Assembly: GCA_963753185.1 (NCBI GenBank)
Contig: CAVWBO010000007.1
Coordinates: forward strand, 248,001-312,000
DNA: 64,000 nt
Direction of reading: 5' to 3'
DNA from: SZUA-442 sp963753185
Lineage (GTDB): Bacteria > Actinomycetota > Acidimicrobiia > Spongiisociales > UBA5794
The position numbers were made by a program, and so were the translations under genes. Below the pieces are notes generated by a model, which ran no database searches, was not told where the DNA came from, and was given only the letters and a program-made list of their open reading frames with translations. This document shows, in pieces, positions 18,042 through 26,897 of the stretch; the stretch's first letter is position 1, and each line of letters opens with the position of its first letter.

Positions 18042-18998
18042 TCAGCTCGCCGCTGTCGAGCGACGCGTCGGGCGGGTGAAGAGCCTGAAGATGCCGTAGG
18101 CGATGAGCACGACGATCGCGATCGGGATGGCGACCGCGGTCGCGATGATGATGAAGCCGACGGTTGCGAGCAGGACCTCGCCCGCCTGCTCGAACGCCTC
18201 GGCGATCGGGCCCGGATCCTTCGGATCGACCGGCAGAACCGTCGAATCGGGAACCTCCGTCAGGCCGACGGTCAACGTCGCGAAGTCGGTGCGCGAATCC
18301 AGGTACCGGAGTCGACCTTCGATCTGCTCGATGTTCAACAGCACATCCTGCATCCTCGTCTGGACCGTGACGAGCTCCTCGATCGTCGTCGCCTCCTCCA
18401 TGAGGCGCAGGTAGAACGCTTCCTGCTCCCGCCAGTAGTCGAGGCGACCCTCGAGGTCCACGTACTCCTCGGTGACGTCCTGGGATGACAGCGACGCGGA
18501 CACCCGTTCCCCGAGCTGCTCGACACGGGCGACGGCCTCGTCGAAGCGATCACTCGGGATACGGATCGTGTACCAGCCGACTGCGTACCGATCGTCCTCG
18601 AGCTGCTCCACACGCGACTCTCCCGATGCGACATAGCCACCGAGGTCTGCGGCGATCGCACGTACCTGACCCGCCGTCGTGCCGAACGAGCCTGGCTCGA
18701 TCCGGAGCTCGACGGAGCCGTCCCTGATGACCTTCGCATCGAACCCGGACCCGACCTGCTCGAAGACGATCATTCCGTCATCGAGCACGACGTCGTATGC
18801 GGTGCCGCCCTGTCTGGTCGCCGGTTCCGGCCCTGTCGCTTCGTCGAATCCTTCCTCGTCCCCTGATGAGGCGATCGTGGTTTCCGTCATCATGGCCGAG
18901 TCGTTGGCCGAGCACGCCGCAGTGACGACCGATACCACTATGACGAAGAGGAGGATGCGGGCCCATCCCGTCCGTCGCGTTGCGTCCTGACGTCCCAT
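18042..18998 (-). CDS. DUF4349 lipoprotein
   Basis: 318 aa. A signal peptide ends in VVTAAC (Cys29), followed by an acidic linker, then the DUF4349 region with VELRIEPGSFGTTAGQV, SRVEQLEDDRY and YTIRIPSDRFDEAVARVEQLG. A coiled coil follows with VDLEGRLDYWREQEAFYLRL, then one C-terminal membrane helix (VGFIIIATAVAIPIAIVVLI) and a basic tail. Family function is unknown. GGGAGGGA precedes the ATG. Confidence 0.85.
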   Translation of the reverse strand: MGRQDATRRTGWARILLFVIVVSVVTAACSANDSAMMTETTIASSGDEEGFDEATGPEPATRQGGTAYDVVLDDGMIVFEQVGSGFDAKVIRDGSVELRIEPGSFGTTAGQVRAIAADLGGYVASGESRVEQLEDDRYAVGWYTIRIPSDRFDEAVARVEQLGERVSASLSSQDVTEEYVDLEGRLDYWREQEAFYLRLMEEATTIEELVTVQTRMQDVLLNIEQIEGRLRYLDSRTDFATLTVGLTEVPDSTVLPVDPKDPGPIAEAFEQAGEVLLATVGFIIIATAVAIPIAIVVLIAYGIFRLFTRPTRRSTAAS

Positions 18999-19110
18999 GA
19001 TTCCCTCCCATCGTCGTACCGGCCATGCCGGCTGACGGTTGGACGGGTACGGGCGTCGATCCGGTTCCCTGGCGGGCCGATTCGACGGAGTCGTTGATTA
19101 CTGTCATGGC

Positions 19111-19968
19111 ATGTCACGAACAGCAATCCCCCCGTCCGACGTCGTCTCCGTCGAGTTCGATCATCACGTCGCCACGGTGTGGCTCGACCGTCCCGACGCA
19201 CACAATGCTTTCGCCCCCGCCTTCTGGACCGAATTCCCTCGGATCATCGAGACACTCTCCCACGACCCGGAGACCCGGGCCGTCGTGATCGCCGCACGAG
19301 GCCCGTCCTTCACCGCAGGCATCGACCTCAAGGCCTTCGGTCCCGTGTTCGCGAACGGTGGCGTCGATCCGGCGAATGAGAACCAGCCGACGTCTGATGT
19401 CGGACGTCGAGCAGCGCTCTACCGGACGATCAGGACGATGCAACACACGTTCACGGCCGTCGCGGCTTGTCGGAAGCCGGTCATCGCCGCCGTCCACAGC
19501 AACTGCATCGGCGCGGGCGTCGACCTCATCACGGCCTGTGACATCCGATACGCCTCACGCGACGCCGTGTTCTCCGTCCGTGAGACGAGGATCGCCATGG
19601 TCGCCGACGTCGGGACGCTCCAGCGACTGCCGCTCATCATCGACCCGGGAAGGCTCGCAGAGCTCGTCTACACCGGCAGGGACTTCGGAGCCGATGAGGC
19701 ACTCGAGATCGGCCTCGTGAGCAGGGTTCTCGACGATCACGACGCCGTGGTCGAGGCCGCGGTCGCCCTCGCCCACGAGATCGCGGCGAACTCACCCCTC
19801 GCCGTCGAGGGAGCCAAGGCCGTCCTGCGTGCTGGGGAGGGAAGGACCGTCGCCGAGGGCCTCGACTACGTGGCGCTGTGGAACAGCGCCTTCCTCGGAT
19901 CGAACGACTTCATGGAGGCCGCCATGGCCTTCCTCGAGAAACGCCCGCCCGAGTTCAGGGGCGAATGA
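19111..19968 (+). CDS. Crotonase-family protein, dienoyl-CoA isomerase (ECH1)-like
   Basis: 285 aa. The fold is that of enoyl-CoA hydratase: ARGPSFTAGIDLKAF forms the first oxyanion-hole part and HSNCIGAGVDLITACDIRYAS the second. The following RETRIAMVADVGTLQRLP matches the ECH1 branch, where the conserved Glu and Asp catalyse delta3,5 to delta2,4 double-bond shifts in polyunsaturated acyl-CoAs. I trimmed to ATG 19111 since the 24 residues before it do not resemble the family. It may serve fatty-acid beta-oxidation; no other fatty-acid genes are adjacent. Confidence 0.85.
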   Translation: MSRTAIPPSDVVSVEFDHHVATVWLDRPDAHNAFAPAFWTEFPRIIETLSHDPETRAVVIAARGPSFTAGIDLKAFGPVFANGGVDPANENQPTSDVGRRAALYRTIRTMQHTFTAVAACRKPVIAAVHSNCIGAGVDLITACDIRYASRDAVFSVRETRIAMVADVGTLQRLPLIIDPGRLAELVYTGRDFGADEALEIGLVSRVLDDHDAVVEAAVALAHEIAANSPLAVEGAKAVLRAGEGRTVAEGLDYVALWNSAFLGSNDFMEAAMAFLEKRPPEFRGE

Positions 19969-20113
19969 AGCGACCCTGCACCTGATGAACCGCAACGGGT
20001 ACCATCAGGCCATGGTTCGGACTCCTCGACGCCAGCGAAAACACCTCTTCGCAGCTCCGTGACGCCAGACCTCGCGCCGCGACCAATCGCCACCCGGACC
20101 GATCGGAGATACC

Positions 20114-21385
20114 ATGACCGAACTCCAGAGAAGATTCCATGACATCATCGCCCCGGTGATCGCCTTCGACAACGAAGTCGAGATCGCCACGGGCAAGGGA
20201 AGTTGGGTGACCGCACCCGATGGCAAGCAATACCTCGACTTCGCGTGCGGTATCGCCACCTCGAACCTCGGCCACCGCCCGGATGCCGTGGTCGCAGCCG
20301 TGCAGGCCCAGATGGACAGCATCTGGCACGCAGGCGGTTCGTTCATGTACGAGTCGATCGTCGACGCCGCAGAGGCCATCATCGACGTCGCCCCGGACGG
20401 CATCCAGAAGGTGTTCTTCATGAATTCCGGCGCGGAGGCGGTCGAGGCGTCCATCAAGCTTGCGCGGAAGGTCTCCGGGAGGCAGGGCGTCATCACGTTC
20501 CGCGGCGGGTTCCACGGCAGGACCATGGGGTCAGTCACCTACACGACCTCGAAGGCGAAGTACCGCCAGGGCTACCACCCGCTCCTTCCCTCGACGTTCG
20601 TGGTTCCGTTCCCTCATCCATTCGGGTGGGGAATGTCCCAAGAGGACGCGAACGCCTACGCACTGCGGGAACTCGAGATGAAGTTCAAGTACGAGGTCAC
20701 GCCGGGTGAGATCGCGGCGTTCCTCATCGAGCCGATGCAGGGCGAGGGCGGCTACTACCCCGCAAGCCGCGAGTTCTACGCGGCCATCCGCACCATCGCC
20801 GACGAGCATGGGATCCTGTTGATCGCGGACGAGGTCCAGACCGGATTCGGACGCACCGGTGACTGGTTCACGAGCCAGGTGTACGACGTGCGTCCCGACG
20901 TCCTCGTCATGGGGAAGGCCATCGCCAACGGCCTTCCCCTGTCGGCGGTGGCGGCCTCTGCGGACCTCCTCGATCGGTGGCCGCCCGGATCCCATGGAAC
21001 GACGTTCGGTGGCAACCCGCTGTCGTGCGCCGCCTCCGCCGCGACCGTGGCGGAGCTGCGGTCAGTGGTACCCGGTGTGCCCGCACTATCGGCTCATGCC
21101 TTCGAGCGATGGCACGCCCTACGGGAGCAGCATCCCGCGATCGGTGATGTGCGTGGCCTGGGCCTGATGATCGGGATCGAGCTGGTGACACGGGACGGCA
21201 AACCCGACGCTGGTGCGTTCCGGGAGATCGCCCACCACGCCCACAAGTCTGGTCTGCTGATCCTCAACTGCGGACCCGATGGCAATGTCATCCGGTTCAT
21301 CCCTCCCCTGAACGTGAGCGAGGATGATCTCGACCGGGGCATCGACATGCTCGCGGACGCGATCGCCGCACACGAGAAGGGCTGA
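20114..21385 (+). CDS. Class III aminotransferase, 4-aminobutyrate aminotransferase-like
   Basis: A PLP enzyme (423 aa) of the GabT/ornithine aminotransferase group. FMNSGAEAVEASIKLAR binds PLP phosphate, ADEVQTGFGRTG holds the cofactor Asp, and Lys268 in VMGKAIANGLP is the Schiff-base lysine. GabT and other omega-amino-acid aminotransferases cannot be separated from sequence alone. The 145-bp gap before it holds no clear promoter, only a possible 16-codon leader frame at 20012-20062. Two hairpins follow. Confidence 0.88.
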   Translation: MTELQRRFHDIIAPVIAFDNEVEIATGKGSWVTAPDGKQYLDFACGIATSNLGHRPDAVVAAVQAQMDSIWHAGGSFMYESIVDAAEAIIDVAPDGIQKVFFMNSGAEAVEASIKLARKVSGRQGVITFRGGFHGRTMGSVTYTTSKAKYRQGYHPLLPSTFVVPFPHPFGWGMSQEDANAYALRELEMKFKYEVTPGEIAAFLIEPMQGEGGYYPASREFYAAIRTIADEHGILLIADEVQTGFGRTGDWFTSQVYDVRPDVLVMGKAIANGLPLSAVAASADLLDRWPPGSHGTTFGGNPLSCAASAATVAELRSVVPGVPALSAHAFERWHALREQHPAIGDVRGLGLMIGIELVTRDGKPDAGAFREIAHHAHKSGLLILNCGPDGNVIRFIPPLNVSEDDLDRGIDMLADAIAAHEKG

Positions 21386-21402
21386 GCCGGTCACCCTCGT
21401 CG

Positions 21403-21434
21403 AGCCACCGAACGGGGCGCTCCCTTCGGTGGCT
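21403..21434 (+). terminator. Hairpin after the aminotransferase gene
   Basis: A 10-bp stem (21403-21412 with 21425-21434) with a 12-nt loop, just after the aminotransferase stop. It has no U-tract. It may act together with the next hairpin. Confidence 0.45.
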
Positions 21435-21447
21435 GGATCAGGTACGA

Positions 21448-21477
21448 GAAAGGCCCCGGTGGGTGCCGGGGCCTTTC
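21448..21477. terminator. Bidirectional terminator hairpin
   Basis: A 12-bp perfect stem (GAAAGGCCCCGG with its complement) and a 6-nt loop between the converging aminotransferase gene and the small zinc-protein gene. The A-rich foot and T-rich end suit both strands. Confidence 0.75.
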
Positions 21478-21496
21478 CTGTGACTCTGTCCGAGCG

Positions 21497-21685
21497 TCAC
21501 TCCTCGCTGAGGACGCCTCGGAGACGCGGATAGCGCACGGGCCGGTGGGTGTGACAGAACTCGGCCCTGTTGTAGCGCGACAGCTGTGTGGAGCACTCGA
21601 CGTGGGCACAGGTGCGCTCCTCGTCGTAGGTCTTCGGCCGTCGGGATCGACCCTTCGGGCGTGATGCCTTGAGAATGTCGGACAT
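21497..21685 (-). CDS. Small basic protein with a zinc-finger-like Cys/His cluster
   Basis: 62 aa from the ATG at 21685. A basic N-terminus (KASRPKGRSRRPK) is followed by CAHVECSTQLSRYNRAEFC and then H-T-H, which could hold one zinc ion. No named family recognised. The shape (basic tail plus zinc knuckle) suggests nucleic-acid or ribosome binding, but that is inference. Flanked by the terminator and the lnt gene. Confidence 0.6.
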   Translation of the reverse strand: MSDILKASRPKGRSRRPKTYDEERTCAHVECSTQLSRYNRAEFCHTHRPVRYPRLRGVLSEE

Positions 21686-21790
21686 GGGTCTTGGGTGCCT
21701 TTCTCGGGTGCGTGTCAGTGCGGGTGCAGCCACGGCGATGTGACGCGCGATAGCGCAACCGCGAAATCTCGGTTCTTCATTGTATGCACA

Positions 21791-23302
21791 TCATCCCGAA
21801 GGCGCAAAACGTCCGGTCGACGCGCTTTCCGAGCTCTTCGGTCCCGATCGCGACCGCGTGCCGGGGAGCGCAAGGGCCACACCGGCGAGCAGGATCGATC
21901 CGATTGCGAGCCAATCTCCGAACCGGACCCAGATCGTTTGACCCTGCGGACTGAACCGCAGGGTCCCATACAGGACGAGTTCCTCGAGCTGTTCGGTCGC
22001 GCGGCCTACCGTGCCGTCCGCACCGAGGAACGTCGACTTGCCGGTGATCGAGGCGTACGCCGTGTCGAGCCCGATCGCTGCGGTGTTCACCCTCACCATT
22101 GCGATCGCCTGGTCCGTCGCCGGCGACTTCCCGTACGACGAGGTGTTCGTCGTCACGACCATCACCTCGGCCCCTGCGAGAGCGCTCGCGCGCATCGAGC
22201 GAGCGAATGACCCCTCGAAGGAGATCACGGAGCCGACGGAGCCGAGCTCCGTCGGGAACACCACGGCATCGGTCCCCCTGATCATGTCCCTCGGCACCCG
22301 GTCGAGCTGAGGGACGAAGTCGAACAGTCCCCGCAGCGGTACGAACTCCCCGAAGGGCACGGGGTGCTGCTTGAGGTACTCGCCGACCTTGACCCCATCT
22401 GGCGAGTACATGATGTTCACGTTGTAGAACTCACCGTCGCCGGCGAGACGCGTTCCCGAGATCAGCATGTACGCGTCGAGACGCCTCGCCTGCTCGATGA
22501 TCTCGGCACGCACCTGCTCGTTGCCCTCTGGCTCGTAGGGGGTCCCTGTGGAGTTCTCTGGCCACACGACGAAGTCGACCGTGCCCGCCGGGATCTGTCT
22601 CGTCAGCTCCATGTGGCGCTCGTAGATGCGCTGGTTCTCGTTCTGGCATCGAACCTGGGGACATGGCGATCCGCCCTGGACGATCACGGTGCGCCAGACC
22701 TGTCCACCCGGAGACGGCGCGAACAGGGCACCGCCCACGACGAGGAGCACGATGACGCTCCCTGCGTCGACGACCATCCTCCAGTCCCGGTGGTGTTCGA
22801 TGAAGAGCGTCAACCCCGCGGCGAACGCGACCACCAATGCCGTCCAGCCGGACGGTCCGATCCACTGGACCGACCCGATCGCGCCAGGAATCCCGGCAGC
22901 CGGATACCCGATGTCCCCCCACGGGAACCCACCGAACGGGAACCGGCCCCGGACGAACTCGAGGGCGACCCAGCCCCCCGTTGCGATCATCCACCATCGC
23001 CAGGCCGGCCAGAGTCGGAACACCCACACGATGAAGGCGTAGGACGCTGAGAAGGCGCCCATCAGGATCGCAAGGGGGAACCACGCGACGAACCCGAGGA
23101 CCATCAGCCAGTTGAGGAGGAGCCCGAAGAATGCAGCTCCCCAGCCGAAGCCGAGGGCGAGGGCATGGAACGGCCGCTCGACCGAGCGGAGGGCGAGAAA
23201 GAGAGGAACGGGCGCGACGAATGCCAGTGGAGCGAAGCCGATCGGCGGAAACGCGGCCCACATCAGCACGGAACTCGCTGCAACGAGCGCTATGGGCACC
23301 AT
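21791..23302 (-). CDS. lnt: Apolipoprotein N-acyltransferase
   Basis: 503 aa from the ATG at 23302. Seven or eight membrane helices fill residues 1-200 and a nitrilase-like periplasmic domain follows, with a final helix near the C-terminus. The enzyme adds the third acyl chain to lipoproteins. The catalytic Glu is in VVWPENSTG and the Lys in YLKQHPVPFGEF. The position of the nucleophilic Cys reads Ser (VISFEGSF). An upstream extension of 268 codons over the IMPase gene is a shadow. Several lipoproteins in this window would be substrates. Confidence 0.88.
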   Translation of the reverse strand: MVPIALVAASSVLMWAAFPPIGFAPLAFVAPVPLFLALRSVERPFHALALGFGWGAAFFGLLLNWLMVLGFVAWFPLAILMGAFSASYAFIVWVFRLWPAWRWWMIATGGWVALEFVRGRFPFGGFPWGDIGYPAAGIPGAIGSVQWIGPSGWTALVVAFAAGLTLFIEHHRDWRMVVDAGSVIVLLVVGGALFAPSPGGQVWRTVIVQGGSPCPQVRCQNENQRIYERHMELTRQIPAGTVDFVVWPENSTGTPYEPEGNEQVRAEIIEQARRLDAYMLISGTRLAGDGEFYNVNIMYSPDGVKVGEYLKQHPVPFGEFVPLRGLFDFVPQLDRVPRDMIRGTDAVVFPTELGSVGSVISFEGSFARSMRASALAGAEVMVVTTNTSSYGKSPATDQAIAMVRVNTAAIGLDTAYASITGKSTFLGADGTVGRATEQLEELVLYGTLRFSPQGQTIWVRFGDWLAIGSILLAGVALALPGTRSRSGPKSSESASTGRFAPSG

Positions 23303-23371
23303 GGGGCGGGAGGATAGGACCGCACCCACCTTCCCGCCGTGAGGGTGCGCCAAGGCGATAGCATCGCACCC

Positions 23372-24163
23372 ATGGATGACCTCCACCTCGCCATCGAAGC
23401 AGCCAGGGCAGGCGGTGAGATCATCCGTCGATTCTTCGGGACACCACCCAATCCCGCCTACAAGGGGAAGTTCGATCCTGTCACGGCCGTGGACCGCGCG
23501 TCCGAGGAAGCGATCACCGATCTGATCCGCACGCACAGGCCGGACGACGAGATCCTCGCCGAAGAGGCGGGCGGGGAGTTGACGGGCGGTAGGCACTGGA
23601 TCGTCGATCCGCTCGACGGCACTGTCAACTTCGTGCACGGGATCCCCCACGTCTCCGTATCGATCGCGCTCTACGACGGTGACCGTGCCATGGTGGCCGT
23701 CGTGTACGACCCGATCCGTGACGAGCTTTTCAGTGCAACCGATGGCGGCGGGACGCGCCTCAACGGCCACCACGTCGCGGTGTCGATGGAGAGCGAGCTC
23801 GAGCGATCGGTGATCGCAACCGGATTCCCGTACGACCACGATGAGCATGCTGACGAGCTCTCCGTCGTGGTCCGCGAGGTGCTGAGGCGGGTGAACGGCA
23901 TCCGACGTTTCGGGTCCGCTGCCCTCGATTTCGCCTGGGTTGCGGCGGGTCGGTACGAGGGCTACTGGGAACTCGGCATCGCTCCGTGGGACGGTGCGGC
24001 AGGTTTGCTCCTCGTCCGGGAGGCCGGCGGAACCGTGACGGATCCATTTGGACGCGCATCGACACCGTTCATGGGCCTCGTCGTCGCCTCCAACACCGCT
24101 GTCCACGACGACCTGCGAACCGTGATCGAGAGTTGGATGCCCATGAGGTTGATCGATCCGTGA
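23372..24163 (+). CDS. Inositol monophosphatase family phosphatase
   Basis: 263 aa, Mg-dependent sugar phosphatase fold. DPVTAVDRASEEAI, EEAGG, the metal site WIVDPLDGTVNFVHG and the late WDGAAGLLLVREAGG motif are all present. The substrate may be myo-inositol phosphate or histidinol phosphate; both activities occur in actinobacterial members. It diverges from lnt (70 bp) and its stop overlaps the GTG of the next gene. Confidence 0.9.
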   Translation: MDDLHLAIEAARAGGEIIRRFFGTPPNPAYKGKFDPVTAVDRASEEAITDLIRTHRPDDEILAEEAGGELTGGRHWIVDPLDGTVNFVHGIPHVSVSIALYDGDRAMVAVVYDPIRDELFSATDGGGTRLNGHHVAVSMESELERSVIATGFPYDHDEHADELSVVVREVLRRVNGIRRFGSAALDFAWVAAGRYEGYWELGIAPWDGAAGLLLVREAGGTVTDPFGRASTPFMGLVVASNTAVHDDLRTVIESWMPMRLIDP

Positions 24164-25728
24164 GGAGGCTGATCTCCGCCGAGGCTGTCATCACCTCGCG
24201 GGGTCGGGTCGGGAACGCGATCCTCACGGAATCGGGCGACGTTGTCGCGGTCGGCAATCGGGACGATCTCGTCGAGCCAGCGATCGTCGAGGAACGCTAT
24301 CCGGGAGCCTTCATCCTTCCCGGTCTCCGGGACGCGCACCTCCATGCCGTTCCGTACGCGACGCTCCTCGGCGGGTGCTCGCTGAAGTCCGCCTCGTCGA
24401 TCGATGACTTGATCGCAAGGCTCTCCGGATATGCGTCGTCGCGCCCGCGCACGGAGCCGATCGTCGCGACGAGGCTCGACGACGAGGGCCTCGAGGAGCG
24501 GCGCCTTCCAACGCGTGGCGACCTGGATCGGGCCGTACCTGACCGACCCGCTGTCATCTACCGGTATTGCGGTCATGTCGCCGTCGCGAACTCTGCGGCA
24601 CTCGACGCCTCCGGGATCTCATCGGCGACGCCGGATCCGCCAGGAGGCTCACTCGATCGCGACGGGGACGGAGTGCCGACCGGGGTCCTCAGGGAGACGG
24701 CGGCAGGCCTGATCGCATCGGCTCTCGCACGCGGGTCCCGGCTACATCCCGACGAGCTCATCAACGGGCTCGAGCGGCTCGCCTCGCTCGGGCTGACGAG
24801 CATCGGCACCATGATCGGATACGGAGAGGCGCCGTCACACAAACTCGAGGAGGAAGTCGATCTCTGGTGCGAGGTGGGTCGACGCCTCCCGATCAGGGTG
24901 CACGGCATCCTCATCACCGATGACCCGGATCAACTGTCACGCGCAGCCGCGAAGCTGGCTCGAGCAGGTCCGCGCATGCGGTGGCTCGGTGTCAAGCGCT
25001 TCGCCGACGGAAGCCTCGGCGGCCACACCGCAGCCATGCACGCACCCTTTGCGGACGTCGACACCACAGGCACCTATCGGCTCACCGACGCTGACACCGC
25101 GATCTGCGAGGAGGCCATTCGGATGGGCGGCATGGTCGCGGTGCATGCGATCGGTGACAGGGCCGTCACCGGCGTCCTCGACCTCTTCGAAGGGCTCGTG
25201 GGACAGGGTGCGAGCCCACGCCGGCTCCGGATGGAGCACGCGTCGGTGATCGATCCCGACCAGGTGCACAGGCTGGCGAGCCTCGGTGCGATCGCGTGCG
25301 TCCAACCGGCGTTCCTCGCATCCGAATCCGCGTGGGTCGCCAGACGCGTCGGCCCCGACCGTGAATCGTGGCTGTACCCGTTCCGGACGATGCGAGCGTC
25401 CGGCATCCCACTCGCGGGTTCGTCGGACTGCCCGGTCGAGCCACCGCATCCCCTGTGGGGTATGGCGGCGGCAATCGACCGACACGGCATCTCCCCGGGC
25501 GAACGCCTCACACCCCTCGAAGCGCTCGACCTGTTCACCGACGGCGCCGCGCACGCCCTCGGCGAGCCTGCACCCTTGTCGGTCGGATCACCTGCGGACA
25601 TCGCGGTCGTCGACGTCGACGTGGCGACGGCATCCCCCGGCGAGATCCGCGGCGCAACCGTGCTCGCGACCTACGTCGATGGGGAGTCGGTCAGCCTCGA
25701 CGCACTCCTACCGGCATGGGTGGACTGA
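24160..25728 (+). CDS. YtcJ-like amidohydrolase
   Basis: 522 aa metal-dependent hydrolase of the amidohydrolase-3 group. The HxH pair is in LPGLRDAHLHAVP, a metal-ligand His in VAVHAIGDRAV, another in RMEHAS, and the C-terminal Asp region reads AGSSDCPVEPPHPLWGM. The GTG start at 24160 overlaps the phosphatase stop (GTGA), so the two are co-translated; this is the reason to reject the longer upstream frame. Substrate unknown. Confidence 0.88.
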   Translation: MRRLISAEAVITSRGRVGNAILTESGDVVAVGNRDDLVEPAIVEERYPGAFILPGLRDAHLHAVPYATLLGGCSLKSASSIDDLIARLSGYASSRPRTEPIVATRLDDEGLEERRLPTRGDLDRAVPDRPAVIYRYCGHVAVANSAALDASGISSATPDPPGGSLDRDGDGVPTGVLRETAAGLIASALARGSRLHPDELINGLERLASLGLTSIGTMIGYGEAPSHKLEEEVDLWCEVGRRLPIRVHGILITDDPDQLSRAAAKLARAGPRMRWLGVKRFADGSLGGHTAAMHAPFADVDTTGTYRLTDADTAICEEAIRMGGMVAVHAIGDRAVTGVLDLFEGLVGQGASPRRLRMEHASVIDPDQVHRLASLGAIACVQPAFLASESAWVARRVGPDRESWLYPFRTMRASGIPLAGSSDCPVEPPHPLWGMAAAIDRHGISPGERLTPLEALDLFTDGAAHALGEPAPLSVGSPADIAVVDVDVATASPGEIRGATVLATYVDGESVSLDALLPAWVD

Positions 25729-25780
25729 TCGCCGCGATCCCTCCCGAGACGCCCTCGGCGCCGGGGTTCGGCATCCGGCG

Positions 25781-26251
25781 TCACCCGCACGCCGAAGCGG
25801 ACGGCCAGTAGTCGCCGCGCTCGACAGCGGCGAAACACTCGGGGTCGACCTCGACGTCCACGGCGATGATCGACTCTCCTGTCTGGGTCGTTCCGACACC
25901 CGACACGGTCCCGGCCACCGGCACGTCCGTGGCACACGAGGGATCCGACGTCGGCCATGGGTCATCGAAGCTGACCGACCCAGAGCATCCGGGTGGGGCG
26001 AAGAACTGAACGGTCACCTCGTATGACGGGTCGCTCATGCGGAACCACAGGAAGGAGCGTCCCGGCGTCTCCACCTTCGAGATGACGCGGGCAACGGGTC
26101 CGCCGTCCGGCACCGTGTCACCGGGTGTTCCGACGTCGACCGGGGGAAGCACTTCGGTCTCGATCGAAGTACCTCGCAATGCCATGACAGCGAGAATGAC
26201 GACGGCGACGACCGCGACGACCGCCAGGATGGGTTTCACCTCACTGTTCAT
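25781..26251 (-). CDS. Membrane-anchored secreted protein of unknown function
   Basis: 156 aa. One N-terminal helix (residues 7-24, LAVVAVVAVVILAVMAL) anchors an extracytoplasmic domain of about 125 residues with four cysteines, likely paired as disulfides. AAGAAGGTGG precedes the ATG. No family recognised. Confidence 0.65.
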   Translation of the reverse strand: MNSEVKPILAVVAVVAVVILAVMALRGTSIETEVLPPVDVGTPGDTVPDGGPVARVISKVETPGRSFLWFRMSDPSYEVTVQFFAPPGCSGSVSFDDPWPTSDPSCATDVPVAGTVSGVGTTQTGESIIAVDVEVDPECFAAVERGDYWPSASACG

Positions 26252-26347
26252 GGTCGAACCGCCACCTTCTTGTGGGTAAGCGCTTTGCTGCGTGATCCGA
26301 GGCGTTCAGGGTGGATTCTGGCACGGAGCGGCCGGGGCCCCGGGATG

Positions 26348-26539
26348 TCACACCGCTCGCAGGTCCACCCAGCAGGTCGCGCAGTAGGCGCCCCACTCCC
26401 CGAACCGAGGATCGTCGGTGAGCGGCTGCCCGCAGTGTGCACACACGGCGCGGACGAAGTCGTCCGCGATGCGGATGTGCGGACCGTCCTGGGACAGGAG
26501 GTCGGAGAGGAGGATCGCGTTGGAGCGCCCGGTGTGCAT
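26348..26539 (-). CDS. Small zinc-ribbon protein
   Basis: 63 aa. Two CxxC knuckles (CAHCGQPL and YCATCW), 22 residues apart, would hold one zinc ion. The N-terminal part, DLLSQDGPHIRIADDFVRAV, is helical. No named family recognised. The ribosome site is weak, and the reading frame is short but has coding-like composition. It follows the selenoprotein gene on the same strand. Confidence 0.5.
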   Translation of the reverse strand: MHTGRSNAILLSDLLSQDGPHIRIADDFVRAVCAHCGQPLTDDPRFGEWGAYCATCWVDLRAV

Positions 26540-26580
26540 GGTCCGGAAGGTACCGACGGACGATTCGTAGCGTTGCGGCG

Positions 26581-26835
26581 TTACGAGGGCCCCGGAGCGG
26601 GTCCGATGATCGCATCGAGGGAGTCGATGACCTCCTCGATGGTCGCATGGCGACCGAGTTCCTTCTTCGAGAAGACCAACTCGTCTCCTGCAGTGACCTC
26701 GAACACGCCACCGCGTGATGGGATCACCGTGACATCGTCGATGTAGTGCTCGTACTTGCCGAGGATTGCCTGCACCATGCTCACGGCACGGTCGGTATAG
26801 CCTCAGGCTGCGCAGTACTCGATGGACAACTTCAT
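26581..26835 (-). CDS. SelW/Rdx-family selenoprotein with in-frame UGA
   Basis: 84 residues if UGA at codon 11 (26803-26805) is read as selenocysteine. The N-terminus MKLSIEYCAA-U-GYTDRAV gives the CxxU redox motif, which lines up with the CxxC of Rdx proteins. The rest carries the family core VIPSRGGVFEV and ELVFSKKELGRHAT. Reading UGA as stop leaves a 10-residue peptide and an N-truncated protein starting from GTG 26784 without its redox motif. A hairpin fitting bacterial SECIS rules begins 11 nt after the UGA. Rdx proteins are small thioredoxin-like proteins, probably redox partners. The gene lies 62 bp after ilvD on the same strand. The genome should encode SelA, SelB, SelD and tRNA-Sec elsewhere. 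Confidence 0.85.
26774..26792 (-). promoter_or_regulatory. Putative bacterial SECIS element
   Basis: On the mRNA strand ACCGTGC pairs with GCATGGT (7 bp, one G-U) around the 5-nt loop CGTGA. The GU of the loop lies 19-20 nt after the UGA, within the 16-37 nt window known for bacterial SECIS elements, and a G is among the first two loop bases. Confidence 0.7.
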
Positions 26836-26897
26836 GTCAGGGATCCTAACGGGTGCGGTCGACCTCGATGCCCGTGCTCGCTGGCGCAGCGGTGATG

